A stretch of 64,000 bases of DNA from Gigaspora margarita (GCA_009809945.1 WTPW01002115.1:40926-104925), one strand, 5' to 3'. Shown: positions 25,281 to 37,040, numbered from the stretch's first letter. Program-made: numbers and translations. The notes: generated by a model from the letters alone, not told the origin.

Positions 25281-25939
25281 ATGGCAGGTTATCGGATTTG
25301 AAAACCATCACGTGACGGGTCGACATGGATCAACCAATCAAAATGCAGAGTTGAATATGTCAAAATATTCTCAACTGCCGACTGTAAAATAAATTCGTGT
25401 ATGTACATACATACCTACGTACATACTTAGATTTTCCTAAGTATAATGTGTTGTTTTTAGTAGGTATTTATAATGTAGAGTTATATGCCAGTACAGATTT
25501 GAATGGGCATACTAAATTTTGATCGTGCATACGATTAATGGTAGATTTTCGTAACCTTTTTTACATATTATCATAATTTCCTATACGTTCGTCCTAATTC
25601 GCGTTCTTGCACAGTAATTTTAATTTATTAAAAAAAACTTGATAACGCAAATTGTAAAGAGAATTTTATAAATTGCTCTATTAAGCAGTTTATTACAAAA
25701 CCCGAAAAAAAAATCCAAATAAAAACTTGTAATTTAAATCATAGGATTTAAAAAAAAAAGCACAAGAATGGCATTGCATTACTATATGTCAAGATCAACA
25801 TTGGTCACCCTTAAAAGTTCAATAATTATAAATCCAATATTCCGGTTTATAGTTAAGTTGAACGCATTTTTTAAAATAAGTAACGATAAATTAAATAAAG
25901 TGTTCTGGGTTTACATATTAAATATGACCATTCGCTTTC

Positions 25940-26045
25940 ATATGAGTGCTGCCAAGGGAAAAGGGCGCCTCCGTTTTTTAATCAATTATTGATTCAATAA
26001 TTGATTAAAAACGGAGGCGCCCTTTTCTCTTGGCAGCACTCATAT
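25940..26045. repeat. fold-back MITE (ATATGAGTGCTGCC), copy 1
   Basis: About 50-bp arms starting ATATGAGTGCTGCCAAGGGA close almost completely on themselves. A second, more diverged copy is at 42006-42107. It lies within the 5' non-coding part of the pogo element. Confidence 0.7.
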
Positions 26046-26387
26046 ATTTTTGAAGAAACTTTTTACCCGGATAAATTAATACTGCTTGAAATGCCAGCCA
26101 TTGACGAAAATTCATTAATCAAAGGTCAAAACCAAGGCGCCGTACACGAAGAAAATTGAAGGAATGATTACGGAAGGTAGTTGAATATTAGCATAGTAAA
26201 CTGCACAAGTGTATAATTATATCTCTCGAAAAAATGTATGTTTTAGTGTTAGAATTTTAAAATATAAAATCAAAGTAAATAATAAAAAAGCATACATTAG
26301 TACTCAACGATAAATCCCATTAAATTCTATAAAGTCTTGAAATAACAGGAGTGGGCGTCATTTTAAAATTCGATTCTTTTAAATGGC

Positions 26388-26493
26388 ATATGGGCGCTGT
26401 TCAATAAACAAGGGGGAAATCTCTTCTCAAATCTGGTCAATTGACCAGATTTAAAAAGAGATTTCCCCCTTTTCTATTGAACAGCGTCCATAT
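26388..26493. repeat. fold-back MITE (ATATGGGCGCTGTTCAATA)
   Basis: Arms beginning ATATGGGCGCTGTTCAATA and containing GGGGGAAATCTCTT pair across a short TGGTCAATTGACCA centre. Located 240 bp upstream of the transposase start. Confidence 0.65.
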
Positions 26494-26734
26494 TTAATCT
26501 TGAAGTAACGACCATGAACATCCTAAAAATTAAAAAATCAGTGAATAACATGATAAAAATCAAGTAATTTACCGAAATAATATGCGTATTGTAGATAATA
26601 TAAGGTACTCAGCATTTCAAGATTTTTGATGGAAAAAATCGTAATTATTAATACGTACGATAGACTTACATTGCAATTTTTCCTAATTTTTCTTGACTTC
26701 ATAAAATATTTTCGACATTTATTCTGTTATAATT

Positions 26735-29035
26735 ATGGGGGAAAAAAAAGATAAAATCGTTTTAGCTGGCAATTTGCGCAATGATCAAAGAAAATTGATA
26801 TGTGATCATCATTATGCCAACCCCAACCTTACCCAAAAAGAGCTCGGAGAGTGGGCAAAAAAAGAATTCAATCTATTGAAAGCCCCAGGTCAAAGTACAA
26901 TTTCGGATATTTTGAAAAGAAAGAAAGAGTTTGGAACAATGTCTACAAGCGATCTTGGAGTTAAAAGACGCCGTGTAGTTACATTCCCCGAATTAGATCT
27001 TGTATTGGCGAATTGGGTTTTACAATGTGAGGATCGAGGTGTATGCCTAAATGGAGATATGATCAAAGCCAAGGGTAAAAGATTGGCAGATTTAATGAAA
27101 ATTCCAGAAGATAACCAGCCCGAATTCTCGAATGGATGGTTGCAAGCTTTTCAAGAAAGACATAATTTTCACAACATTAGGCTTCATGGTGAGGGTGGTT
27201 CTGCCGATCTTGAAGCTATTGAATTAAACCTTCCTATTATTATTCGCAAAACTGATAAATATCCTTTAAGAGATATTTATAATATGGACGAGACTGGATT
27301 GTTTTATTCTATGGCTCCTGATCGTACTATCGCATCTCGTCAAATTGAAGGTGCAAAAAAAGATTGTATCCGACTTACAATTGCACTTACATCTAATGCT
27401 GATGGCACGCACAAGCTTCAACCCTTCATTATTGGTCATGCCACAAAGCCGAGATGTTTTAAAAAAAAAACCGGAGAGGAACTTGGGTTTTATTACCGTA
27501 ATAATCAAAAAGCCTGGATGACCGCTAAATTTTTTCAGGTAATAATCGCAGATTGAATTAATGAATATCGGGTACATACCAGGAAACAAGTTTTCTGATA
27601 TGTATTCGCGATGATCTAACTAATAGGACCAAATTAAATTATTGGACGAAAATACTTCATCACGACTAGAGATGGGTTTCATGCGTGCGCATGATTCCTT
27701 AATCATGCGCATTAATGTGCATGTTTCGAAATCATGCGCATTTTATCCCATCTAATTTTATGTAGAAAAATTAATTAGGCTAGATTTAATTTTTTTTTTA
27801 TTAATTTCCTTATTTTTAGGAATGGATTGAAGATTTTGACAAAGACATGAGGGAATCAGATCGTCGTGTTTTACTTATCTTGGACGGTGCCTCTTCACAT
27901 GTTACCGGTGCTATTACTTTAACTAATGTAGAGGTACTTAAGCTGCCTCCATATGTAACATCGAAGATACAGCCAATGGACGCTGGTATCATTGCATCGT
28001 TTAAGCTTCATTATCGTCGTATGCAACTTCAACATGCAATTGATCAAGATAAAGCTAGGAAAAGCGACATATATAAAGTTGATCAGTTAAAGGCTATGAG
28101 ATGGGTAAAGGTCAGTGTTAGCATTGAACTCTTTTTTTCTTTAATTTTCATATAAGATTTTCTTACAGCTGTCTTTATAAATTCTGGAAAATCTGGCAAA
28201 AATTGACTAACCGAATATTTGCTGATTCGATAAGTTTTGATTCATTACTGTAATCACACCCGAATCAGAAGTTTATCACTGCGAATCAAAAACTTATCGA
28301 ACTAGCAGATATTCAGTCAGTCAATTTTTGCCAAATTTTCCAGAATTTATAAAAACAGCTGTAAAAAATTTGGTTCGAGTTTCCAAATTTTGATCCGGCC
28401 GGGTTACGAATACCAATTGATTAATTTTTCGTGACCTGATATGTTCAATTTGTTACGTTCATAATTTCTAATTTGCTGAAATATCAATGCTAATAAAGAT
28501 TGCCTGGAATGATGTGTCTGCTAGTACAATCAACAATTGCTGGTTTCATACGAAAATTATATCTCCGCGTGATGAAAATGGAGCACTAATTGTTCCACCT
28601 CCCCCACCTTCTCTTATTGAAGATGTGGAAGAAAGCTTGTTTTTTGATCACGATAATGAATTAGCCACTGCGGAGCTTCAGCAAACACTAGATGCATTGC
28701 ATATTCGTAACCCTATGCCAATTGAAGACTTGTTAAACCTTGAGAAAGAAAATACGGAGATACATCAACAATTTAATGATGATGACTTTATTCAAGCTGC
28801 TACAGAAATAGACCACGTAGAAAATGAAGTCATTATACAACCTTTAACTGGAAGGGAACAGTTGGATATTCTGCACAGCGCTCTGCAAATTGTTGAGGAA
28901 AGGATTGATGATGGTGGGGTTACAATGAAGTCTTTGCGCAGGCTTCAATCATGTATTCGTGAGGAGGTTCGAAAGGAAGAGGCCGAAAATCAAGTACAAT
29001 CTACATTGGATCAATTCTTTCAAAGGCTTGAATAA
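26735..29035 (+). CDS. pogo/Tigger-like DDE transposase, three exons
   Basis: Catalyses cut-and-paste movement of the surrounding element. Exons 26735-27538, 27820-28110 and 28499-29035 join in phase with GT-AG introns to give 543 aa. Residues about 12-65 form an N-terminal helix-turn-helix (block LTQKELGEWAKKEF, then STISDILKRK). Residues about 80-150 match the CENP-B-type DNA-binding helix-turn-helix (NGWLQAFQERHNF at its end). The DDE_1 core follows: D185 in IYNMDETGL, D290 in LLILDGASSH and D322 in KIQPMDAGI. The second motif reads LDG where many relatives have LDN. The third exon is acidic and ends in a helical tail. The frame has no stops or shifts, so this looks potentially functional. 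The first in-frame ATG was chosen. A domesticated host gene is the alternative, but the intact terminal repeats argue for a live transposon. Confidence 0.9.
27670..27753. repeat. fold-back element in transposase intron 1
   Basis: AGATGGGTTTCATGCG and its near-complement GCGCATTTTATCCCATCT frame 84 bp rich in ATGCGCAT. It lies wholly inside intron 1 (27539-27819). Confidence 0.5.
28165..28362. repeat. MITE in transposase intron 2
   Basis: The ends ACAGCTGTCTTTATAAATTC and the inverted equivalent extend over about 45 bp, including TGGCAAAAATTGAC. Flanks TTA (left) and AAA (right) do not fix the duplication. It accounts for half of intron 2 (28111-28498). Confidence 0.65.
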
Positions 29036-29526
29036 ATAGTATCACGCATTAATTAAAAAGGTAAGATTTCTAAATAAAAAAAAAATTTATTTGATTTTCA
29101 CGGTAATTCTATAGCGGACAAAAAGTATTTTAAATAAATAAATGCCGTCACTTATCAGTATAGTGCGTTGATTATATCTTAGCGTTTAGCTAGAAGAACG
29201 TATAAGTTAATAATTTAAGTTCGCTTTTAACAAGATACAACTTTGCATACCGTTCATGCATAAATAAATGGCGCATATACGCAAAGCATACAGTACGTAC
29301 GACTGTTAACGGTATATCACGTGAAAATGANTTTTATGCGATTNGATTGGATACTCATCANGTGACACTATCTAATTAATCGGAAACTTAGTTATAAAGA
29401 CTACCNGTTATCGGAAATCGCAGGTTATCAGATATTGATTATGGAACAGGTACGGTGGATCGATTTTTAACCGATTATGGCAGGTTATCAGTTTTGACAG
29501 GATCGGTTTTGGGAGGGTCGACTGTA

Positions 29527-30707
29527 TTAAAATGCAAATGTGTGTAATAGTTACTTTTTTTGTTTTTGATTAATCCAAATATTGAAAAATTTATGAAACA
29601 CATAATCTGTTCTTAATAATTGCCCAAATAAACAGAACATGTAATTTAACCGATTAAAATTAAGATTAGCAAGCCAGTCGATCTGTAGAGTTTCACAATT
29701 TGATTTAATTTGATTTAATTAAATATTTGATTTCAAATCAAATTCAAATACAAAATTTTCAAATCAAATTAAATATTTGAAATATTGATTTGTTTTAAAA
29801 AATTTTATAAGCAAAATTTTAAAAAGTTCAATTCAAATGAAATTCAAATATAGAATTTTTTTTAATTTAAATCAAATTCAAATCAAAGCTAATTTGATTA
29901 ACAAATTTAAATATTTTTAGTACAGTTTTATTTGATTGAATCCTATTGATCTGATTATTTATATAATATTTTGTAGATTTTATATGGGAAATTATATGCC
30001 TTGTGAGATATATATAAGATATATATCTCCCATAACTGAATTCATTAAGTTTATTTAAAGTTTGTGTTAGGATTAGAAATTAGAAGTATATTTAGTAAAA
30101 TTGCTTAAAGAAAATTTTTTGTTAGGGCATAATAAGTAGTTTCTTATGCAAATGTTACTTTACTCTTAAATTTAATTTTTTTGACCAAAAATCCAAAATT
30201 ATGCATCTATTTGCTAAATTTCAAGTAAAATAAAAACAATTCTAATGATTTGATATATTTTAGATGCTAAATAATTTACTTAGTGCATATGTTAGAATTA
30301 ATTAATAAAAATTTGTAAATTATAAGATTTTATAGAATTTATTAATAAAATTCTATAAAATCTTATGATTTACTAATTAATTTTAACTTAATAAATTGTA
30401 TTTATTAATGAATTTTATATTTTACTATATATACAATTGTTGTATATATAATTATTGCTATTTATTGTTGTACATTATAAATATAATTGGGGTTTTTTTT
30501 TATTTTTAGCTTTTTTTTCATTGCACTTTTGGAGTTATTAGGCTATATTTTTTTATACTATTTTCTTTTTTCATTAATTCATACTAACCTTCACTTTGAC
30601 TTTTTGTAGCTTTTGTCAGTTTTGCATCACTTTTGGGCTACCTTTGGAGTTATTGTTTTTAAAATTATTCTTTTGGAGTTACTAGACTATTTTTTGTTTA
30701 GTTTTTA
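29527..30707. other. A+T-rich flank with AAATCAAATTCAAAT arrays
   Basis: At 29695-29945 variants of AAATCAAATTCAAAT and their complements are strung together. At 30270-30400 a fold-back TTATAAGATTTTATAGAATT/inverse occurs, related to 62395-62560. No gene seen. Confidence 0.4.
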
Positions 30708-31479
30708 GGGAAGTGCAGTAAATTACCTAATTAGGTTTATATAGGCCCTACCCCCTCTAGTTATAAAACTATTGACCAATCAAATTTTAATATTTAAAAA
30801 ACTCAAAAACATTTTTGACCTGAAAATAAGCTGCTTCATGATCGATAACAGTCACTACATGGTAAAGCCAAAATTTACTATATGAATTGATTAAATTTGT
30901 TTAAGTAAACTTTTTTAAAAGATCAAAATATACTTATTCTAAATTTTTTATTAGTATTGGAGAACTTTTTATTATTTAACTTTTGATTTTTACATTCAAT
31001 GAAAAAATTAAAATTTTTTAAAAAAATATATTCAACAAACGTAAAAATTAAAAGCTAAATAATAAAAAGTTCTCCAATTTAAATAAAATTTTGGAGTATA
31101 TGTATTTTGAATACCCAAATAAGTTTACTTAAGCGATCATAATCAATGGGCTTTACTATGTAATAACTACTTGTGATTGCTAAAAACCAATTTTATTCTA
31201 AAATAATTTGTTTAACAAAATTATATATAGTTTTTAAGCAATTTTGCAAGAATTACTAATCCAATTTAGCTAAAATTTTAATATGATATAGATCAATATT
31301 ATATCTATTTACAGTAAAAATTTCAGCTCATTTGAATAAATAATTATTGAGAAATTCAAACACAAATATTATAATTTTTATTATAATAAATCAATATTAT
31401 TGGTTATTTATACTATATATATATAGAATGTGATTAAATGGGGGACCCCCTAGAAAATTATGCGATTTTTGCACTTCTC
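30708..31479. repeat. large fold-back MITE with TTA duplication
   Basis: The ends GGGAAGTGCAGTAAAT and, inverted, GAGAAGTGCAAAAATCG are flanked by TTA (30705-30707, 31480-31482). The interior at 30850-31190 is a long imperfect inverted repeat with TTTAAGTAAACTT arms. PIF/Harbinger-like by its 3-bp duplication. Confidence 0.6.
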
Positions 31480-31600
31480 TTACAAATCTTGTTTTAATTT
31501 TTTAGTATTTGTCAGATTCATATTATTTTAGAAAGTTGTCATTTCAGATATTGTCTTTTTTAGAGTTTTATCATAAATTTCGATATACTATTATTTTTAA

Positions 31601-32392
31601 AGACCCAAACAATATATATAGAGGTTATATTAGCTTTAATATAAACTTTTTAAAATTTTTTTCACTTTTTATTAGAGCTAATTAATTATATTTTATATAT
31701 AAGCTTTAATATTTAATAAATTTTAGCCAATTGTCAAATATAACAATTTTTTTCTAAAAAATTACTTATTTAAAAAATTTTTTCAAAAAAAAATATTTTT
31801 TTAAAAAATTTTTTTTCAAAAAAAATACTTTTTTAAAAAAAATTTTTTTTTAAAAAAAATAGTTTTTTATTTTTTACTTTTTTTTTATTTGGTTATCTAA
31901 TTTTAAATATAATTTATTTAAAATTTATTAATTTTATTCATTTTTAATAATATAATATTAAAAGCTTTTATTTACTTTTGACCAATACTATAAATGTTCG
32001 AAAATAAGCTACTATTTAAAATAAGCTACCTCACTTTTTTTAAAAAATCTTAAAAAATTTGTTAGCGGTTGCTACATATAATTGTCCAAATTTTACTAAG
32101 TAAATTTCAAAAGTGCTATTAAGTAAACTTGTTCCGAACATCAAAATACATTTATAATAAAAATTTGGTATCATTTGGACAACTTTTTATTAGTACATTT
32201 TTCAATTTTTTTAAACAACTCAATATTTCAAAAATAAGCTACTCTATGTTTTTTGTATAATATTTTGGCCAAAAAAGTGGCTTATTTTTGAACACATATG
32301 GTATCCACTTTTCAAATATATTATTTTTGTAAAAAAGCAATCTTTTTAACCAAAATTTTGATATAACCTTTATATATATTGTTCAGGGTCCT
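31601..32392. repeat. AGGACCCC-family element split by another MITE
   Basis: The ends AGACCCAAACAATATATATA and ATATATTGTTCAGGGTCCT are inverted. Flanks ATTTTTAA (31593-31600) and ATTTTTGA (32393-32400) match at 7 of 8. Interrupted by the element at 31988-32301. Other copies: 53982-54412 (intact), 51184-51466 (partial), 3147-3437 (diverged). Confidence 0.6.
31988..32301. repeat. ATAAGCTAC MITE, nested copy
   Basis: The ends CTATAAATGTTCGAAAATAA and the complementary TTATTTTTGAACACATATGG are flanked by TA (31986-31987, 32302-32303). Tc1/mariner-like. It lies inside 31601-32392. Confidence 0.65.
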
Positions 32393-32617
32393 ATTTTTGA
32401 TAAGATGTTATTATTTTTTTGTATTTTTTACAAAAAAGTCATTGTTTTTGGCATTATATACTTTTTTTTTGTTGCTTACTAATTTTTGCTTTGATTTTTT
32501 TAGTTTTGGTTCATTTTGCTATTACCTTGAAGTTACTGTTTTAGAATTTTGTTATAGATCTTAGTATATTGTTATATTGGTACTCTTTCAGAAACACTAT
32601 TATCACTTTTAAAGTTA

Positions 32618-32937
32618 CTGTATATGTTCGAAAATAAGCTACTACCTAAAATAAGCTACCCCCTTGATTTTTTTTAAAAATCTTAAAAAATCCGTTAGCA
32701 GTCACTACATATAAAAGTCTAAATTTTGCTAAGTAAACCTCAAAAGTACCATTAAGTAAACTTGTTCAGGACATCAAAATACATTTACAATAAAATTTTG
32801 GTATCATTTGAACAACCTTTTATTAGTATGTTTTTTAATTTTTTCAAAAAGTTCAATATTTTAAAAATAAGCTACCCCACGTTTTTTTGTGTAATTTTTT
32901 GGGCCAAAAAAGGTAGCTTATTTTCGGACACATACGG
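32618..32937. repeat. ATAAGCTAC MITE, complete copy
   Basis: The ends CTGTATATGTTCGAAAATAA and TTATTTTCGGACACATACGG are inverted and flanked by TA (32616-32617, 32938-32939). At 320 bp it is the best-preserved copy of the family. Confidence 0.7.
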
Positions 32938-32939
32938 TA

Positions 32940-33789
32940 AATATTTTTGTTGTTTACTAATTTTTGTTTTAACTTTTGTAGACCATATTCATTTTGTTAT
33001 TGCTTAGTATCATCCTTTGAAGTCATTGCTGGAATTATCATTCTTGGTGCTTTATTTTAAAGATTGTAGTATTTGAGCCTTCATTTTGGTTCTATTTCTT
33101 TGATTCATATAATATTTCATTTACATTGTCAATTTTAAACTATTGCTTTTTGTTTTTAGACAAGTTGTGAATTTTTGTTAATATAGTATTAGAGTAAATG
33201 GGCTAAATTTGTTGAGCCATGTTTAGATAGAGTTAGATAAACAGGCTAAATTTGTTGTACTATATTTTAGATAGAATTAGAATAAGTAGTTTGAATATAT
33301 TGTATTTTAAATAGAGTTAGATTTGGTATAATAAATGTTTATTAATTAACAGATCATAATAAAATCAGATTAAAATGAAACATGGGTTTCTATTTAATAT
33401 TTTAAGAAAATCTATTTATACTTGTTTAATATAAACTCTACTTTAAAGCTAACCTTTAATTTTAACTATTGTTTCTAAAAAATATAGTCAAAAATTTTAT
33501 TTTTTTTTGGTGCTTGTCAATTAATATTCAAATCATGCAATTATATAATCTGATCTGATTGGTTTTGATTATCCTATTAATATATTGCTATGGTAGTAAT
33601 TATAAAACTCTTTATTGTATGGGTCTTATGTGACAACCCATGCTTTTTTCATTTACTTATTGGCATGGGATTGTTACGTCAGATACCATGCAATAAGATA
33701 GTTATTATATGGGTATGTGGAATAGCCTGTTACACATACAGGTTTATATTTAAATCCTGTGCCTTCGGCATGGAATATGAACCCGTGTG
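32940..33789. other. A+T-rich, no gene seen
   Basis: Pyrimidine-rich sequence, then short inverted repeats. TTATTGTATGGGT at about 33611 pairs with ACCCATACAATAA at 33968-33980 across the MITE at 33793, suggesting an older element split by it. Confidence 0.35.
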
Positions 33790-33792
33790 TAA

Positions 33793-33945
33793 GGGGAGTG
33801 ACAAAAATCAGGTAATTTTTTAGGGAGGGGAGGGGGTAAAAAAAGTTGAAATTATATATAAGAACCTGACTATATATATATTAAAGAAGAGGGAGGGGGA
33901 GTAGGCCTCTGATAAAAAATAATTAGGTGATTAATGACACGGCCC
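33793..33945. repeat. Harbinger-like MITE (AATCACCTGATT family), copy 1
   Basis: The ends GGGGAGTGACAAAAATCAGG and, inverted, GGGCCGTGTCATTAATCACC are flanked by TAA (33790-33792, 33946-33948). It has internal G-rich and C-rich tracts. Other copies: 44678-44828, 52513-52666, 62849-63001. Confidence 0.75.
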
Positions 33946-34430
33946 TAACTAGATTATTCACTACAACCCATACAATAACTATAATTTATTAATTATTGGG
34001 TAATAAATATGATGCAAATCTGTACAGATTTTTTAAAAATGGTATTAATAAAAATTTGCACAGATCTGTGACTCTGCTGATGGCATTAAAAAATTTTTTT
34101 AATTTTCTGTACAGATTTTCAAATATTTAATAATCTGTGCAAATTGTAAAAAAAAATAGCAAACAAATAAAAATAAATTACAATACTTGTTTAAATTTGC
34201 TAGCTAAATTTTCATATATTAAAAGAATATATTTGAATATTTATATATATTTTAACAATGTAATTTATTCAAAAAAAAAAACATCATATACAAATACTAA
34301 TTCTACTACACTATATTGAGAAATGCTAATTATTTATTTTTATTATTACAATATTTATTTTAATATATAATAAAATATAAATTTATAATAAAAAAAATTT
34401 TTTTATTACAATATTAGGTATTATATTATT
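33946..34430. other. A+T-rich with AAATCTGTACAGATTTT palindromes
   Basis: Between 34015 and 34150 three short palindromes containing CTGTACAG or CTGTGCA occur. No gene recognised. Confidence 0.35.
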
Positions 34431-35050
34431 TCACTACAAGAATGCATACAAACACACTCAACTTAATACAAAAATATCATCAATTCATTGCAAGAAACAA
34501 TTACTTTACTACAATAATATTATTGAGTCACTACAAGAATATATACAAGAATAATACAAGAACAATATAATTTATCACAAGAATGCATACAAACACACCA
34601 TTAAAGTTATTACAACTTTACCAACAAGAATGCTGTATAATTACTACAAAAACATCATCAAATCACCACAAGAATGCATACAAGAATACTATCAATTCAT
34701 TACAAGAACACTATAATTTGCTACAAGAATGCATACAAGCACACTATCAATTCACTATAAAAACATCTTCAAGTTATCACAAAAACATTGTTACTTTACT
34801 TATCACAATGTCAAATCATCACAAGACTACTATCACTTTACTATAAGAATGGTCATAAAATTATACAAAAATGCTATCAAATTTCTACAAGAATATTGTC
34901 AAATCTCTACAAGAACACTATCAAATTTTTACAAAAACACAGTCAAATTGCCACAAGAATGCTATCACTTTACTGCAAAAACACTATTACTTTACTATAA
35001 GAACATATCAAATTATCACAAAACATTACCAAATTACTACAAGATGAAGA
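34430..35050. repeat. minisatellite, about 24-bp units
   Basis: Imperfect tandem units based on TTACTACAAGAACACTATCA with insertions of GAATGCATACAA. The three overlapping open frames across it (60-127 codons) are products of the repeat, not genes. Confidence 0.65.
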
Positions 35051-35387
35051 ATTGTAAAAAAAAAACAAGAAAATCTTTCAAAAATACTAAAAATATCAAA
35101 AAAATAGATTAGTATTAGTTGTAATAATATACTGTAAAAAAAAAATTACTTATCTTTTATACTTATATAACTTTTAGCTTCATATGTATATTCTAAAGAA
35201 AAAAAGAATAAGTATTTTACTTTTATCAAGAACTAAGAGAAGTAGAAAATTTACTAACCTTGTTTGCTTACTAATATAGCAAAAAAAAATAATAATTACA
35301 ATATAAAAGGGCATCCAGAATTTATGTAATTTTTTGGTGAGTGGGTAGAGTTCCTAAAATATCAGGTTATAATTTTGGTCAAAATTT

Positions 35388-37026
35388 GTTTTTTTTTTTT
35401 TTGTGTCAAAGTTACCACTATCTCTTAATCTGTAGATTGTTCTAGGCAAATTTGCCTGGAAAAATACTATAAATATACTTATGATCTACTTTTTTTAAAA
35501 ATTAAAATATTAAAATAAAAGTTTATTTAATAATATTTAAAAATAAGGATTATATTTTAGTAAAATTTAATTTTATATTATAAGAAAAAAAGTATAAATT
35601 GCTTATAAGCTAAAAATAAACAATTTTAAAAAAAAATTTTAACCAAAAAACATTATTACTAATTCTTGGTGAACTCTATAAATATTAGCTCTAGCTCTCT
35701 GTTTTTAATATATATTGTAGTTTATAAAAAGGATTACAACTTTTATTATTGCAACTTTTGTGATTTACTTGTAAAAATTAAGACTTGTATTAAAAGTGAA
35801 AATTTTTTTTATAAACGGGAACATATAAAATTTAAGAAAAGTTAAAGAAAAATTCTATAGTAAAAATTTTTAAATAAAAACTTTAAAGTTTTATTGTATA
35901 AAAGTTTTCTAATAATTTTAAAAAAATTTTCTAAGAAAGTTTATAAAATATGTTTTAAAAAAGTATTTTATAAAGAAAGTATACACCATATTCTTAATAA
36001 ATTTTTGATTTATTTAAAAAATTATAAATACTTTTTAATTTTTCAGACAAATTTGCCTGGAATATGGTTTAAGGGATAGGGTAAAGACGTTTATTCAAGC
36101 AAATAGATCAAGGGAGCCTTTTTGGGCACCTAAAATTTGTTATATTGATGAGAGTACAACTAGCCACACGTACAACTTTTGGTTGTTTAATTTAAGTAGT
36201 CTGCCTGAAGGTTCTACACTAATTGCCATACCTGCAACCCAACTAGAGGGTTATCTATTTAAACCCTCTGGTCTATGCTTCACCTGTCAATCCTACTTGT
36301 ATCACCAGTACAGTCCTCCAATACATAAGTCAGTCAAGACCAGTTCCAGATTCTGTGCAGAATCCCCTTAGAACTAATTTATCCTCACGGCACACTTGGT
36401 AAAGCAGTCCCTGTCCCACACAGGTATTACCTACGCTTCGGTAACTTACGCTATAGCTTTACCTATATACTTGCAGTCAGGGCTAACCATTAAACTGCTA
36501 CCATTACCTATTTCTGCCCTTGTGAGGTTCACTCCAATCCCAATACCTATCACAATCTTCCTATCGGTCCTTCCTCAGTATCTCCAAACTTCCAAACCAG
36601 TTAGCCCGGAAGGGTTGGTCAGTCCAGCTTTAGGTGCCGAATGGACTCCCTCCTTTTGGTACATGCTGCCGAAACACATGTCCTTTTCTTCTGATATGAC
36701 TCCAGCACCCAGGTTAGTGGACCCCCTCTTTGAGGATCTTGTCGTCCAGTTCTCCAGCTCTGGTTTCCGATCTTTCAATTATGGTTAGCACTATTAAAGA
36801 TCTTTGCTACTTCCTCACTTGGAACTTTCAAACGGATATCCATCTTCCAATCCTTGGATTTTTGTGCGCCTGGCGGTTTATATTCAAAATGGTGTACTAA
36901 AAGATCTATAAAGAGAAATGGTTATCATAATACAGGTCTATTTTTCAAAGCATCGCTAGTGAGATTTGAACCCTAGACCTGCCGCTTGGGGTGACAACTT
37001 ATCACCTTCTCTAAGTCGCTACACCC
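35388..37026 (-). mobile_element. tRNA-headed SINE, family A, copy 2, split by a piggyBac-type MITE
   Basis: On the minus strand it starts at 37026 with GGGTGTAGCGACTTAGAGAA (A-box-like region). It has a B-box GGTTCAAATCTC at 36972-36961 and ends in TGACAC plus an A-tail (T-run 35389-35404 on +). GTCAAAATTT occurs at 35378-35387 and 37031-37040, a probable target duplication. Without the 35421-36076 insertion it is about 0.98 kb. The 67-codon minus-strand frame at 36575-36778 and the 130-codon plus frame at 36396-36788 lie within the SINE; neither has recognisable domains. Confidence 0.75.
35421..36076. repeat. piggyBac-type MITE, copy B, inside SINE copy 2
   Basis: The ends TCTCTTAATCTGTAG and, inverted, TCCCTTAAACCATATT are flanked by TA (35419-35420, 36077-36078). 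Subterminal AGGCAAATTTGCCTGG is present at both ends (one change at the right). The body is collinear (inverted) with 62574-63361. Confidence 0.75.
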
Positions 37027-37040
37027 ATTAGTCAAAATTT

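Larger units (their letters stand above)
24778..29524 (+). mobile_element. pogo/Tigger-like DNA transposon, apparently complete
   Basis: The termini CAGTCGACCCTCCCAAAACC are perfectly inverted at both ends and flanked by TA (24776-24777, 29525-29526), the hallmark of Tc1/mariner-pogo insertion. Second-order repeats GGCAGGTTATCG recur inside both ends. The 4747-bp element encodes one spliced transposase (26735-29035) and has about 1.9 kb of 5' non-coding sequence carrying nested MITEs. Perfect termini and an open frame imply recent activity. A few ambiguous bases lie at 29331-29406. The 194-bp element at 55720-55913 shares the same first bases. Confidence 0.9.

Noticed and set aside
25768-25992. 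74-codon frame in the pogo 5' region
   Set aside because: Ends within a fold-back MITE, has no features and is out of context with the transposase.
34430-35050. Possible CRISPR-like array
   Set aside because: Units are contiguous and imperfect with no unique spacers; it is a eukaryotic minisatellite.
36396-36788. 130-codon plus-strand frame
   Set aside because: Lies antisense within SINE copy 2 and shows no domain; treated as fortuitous.
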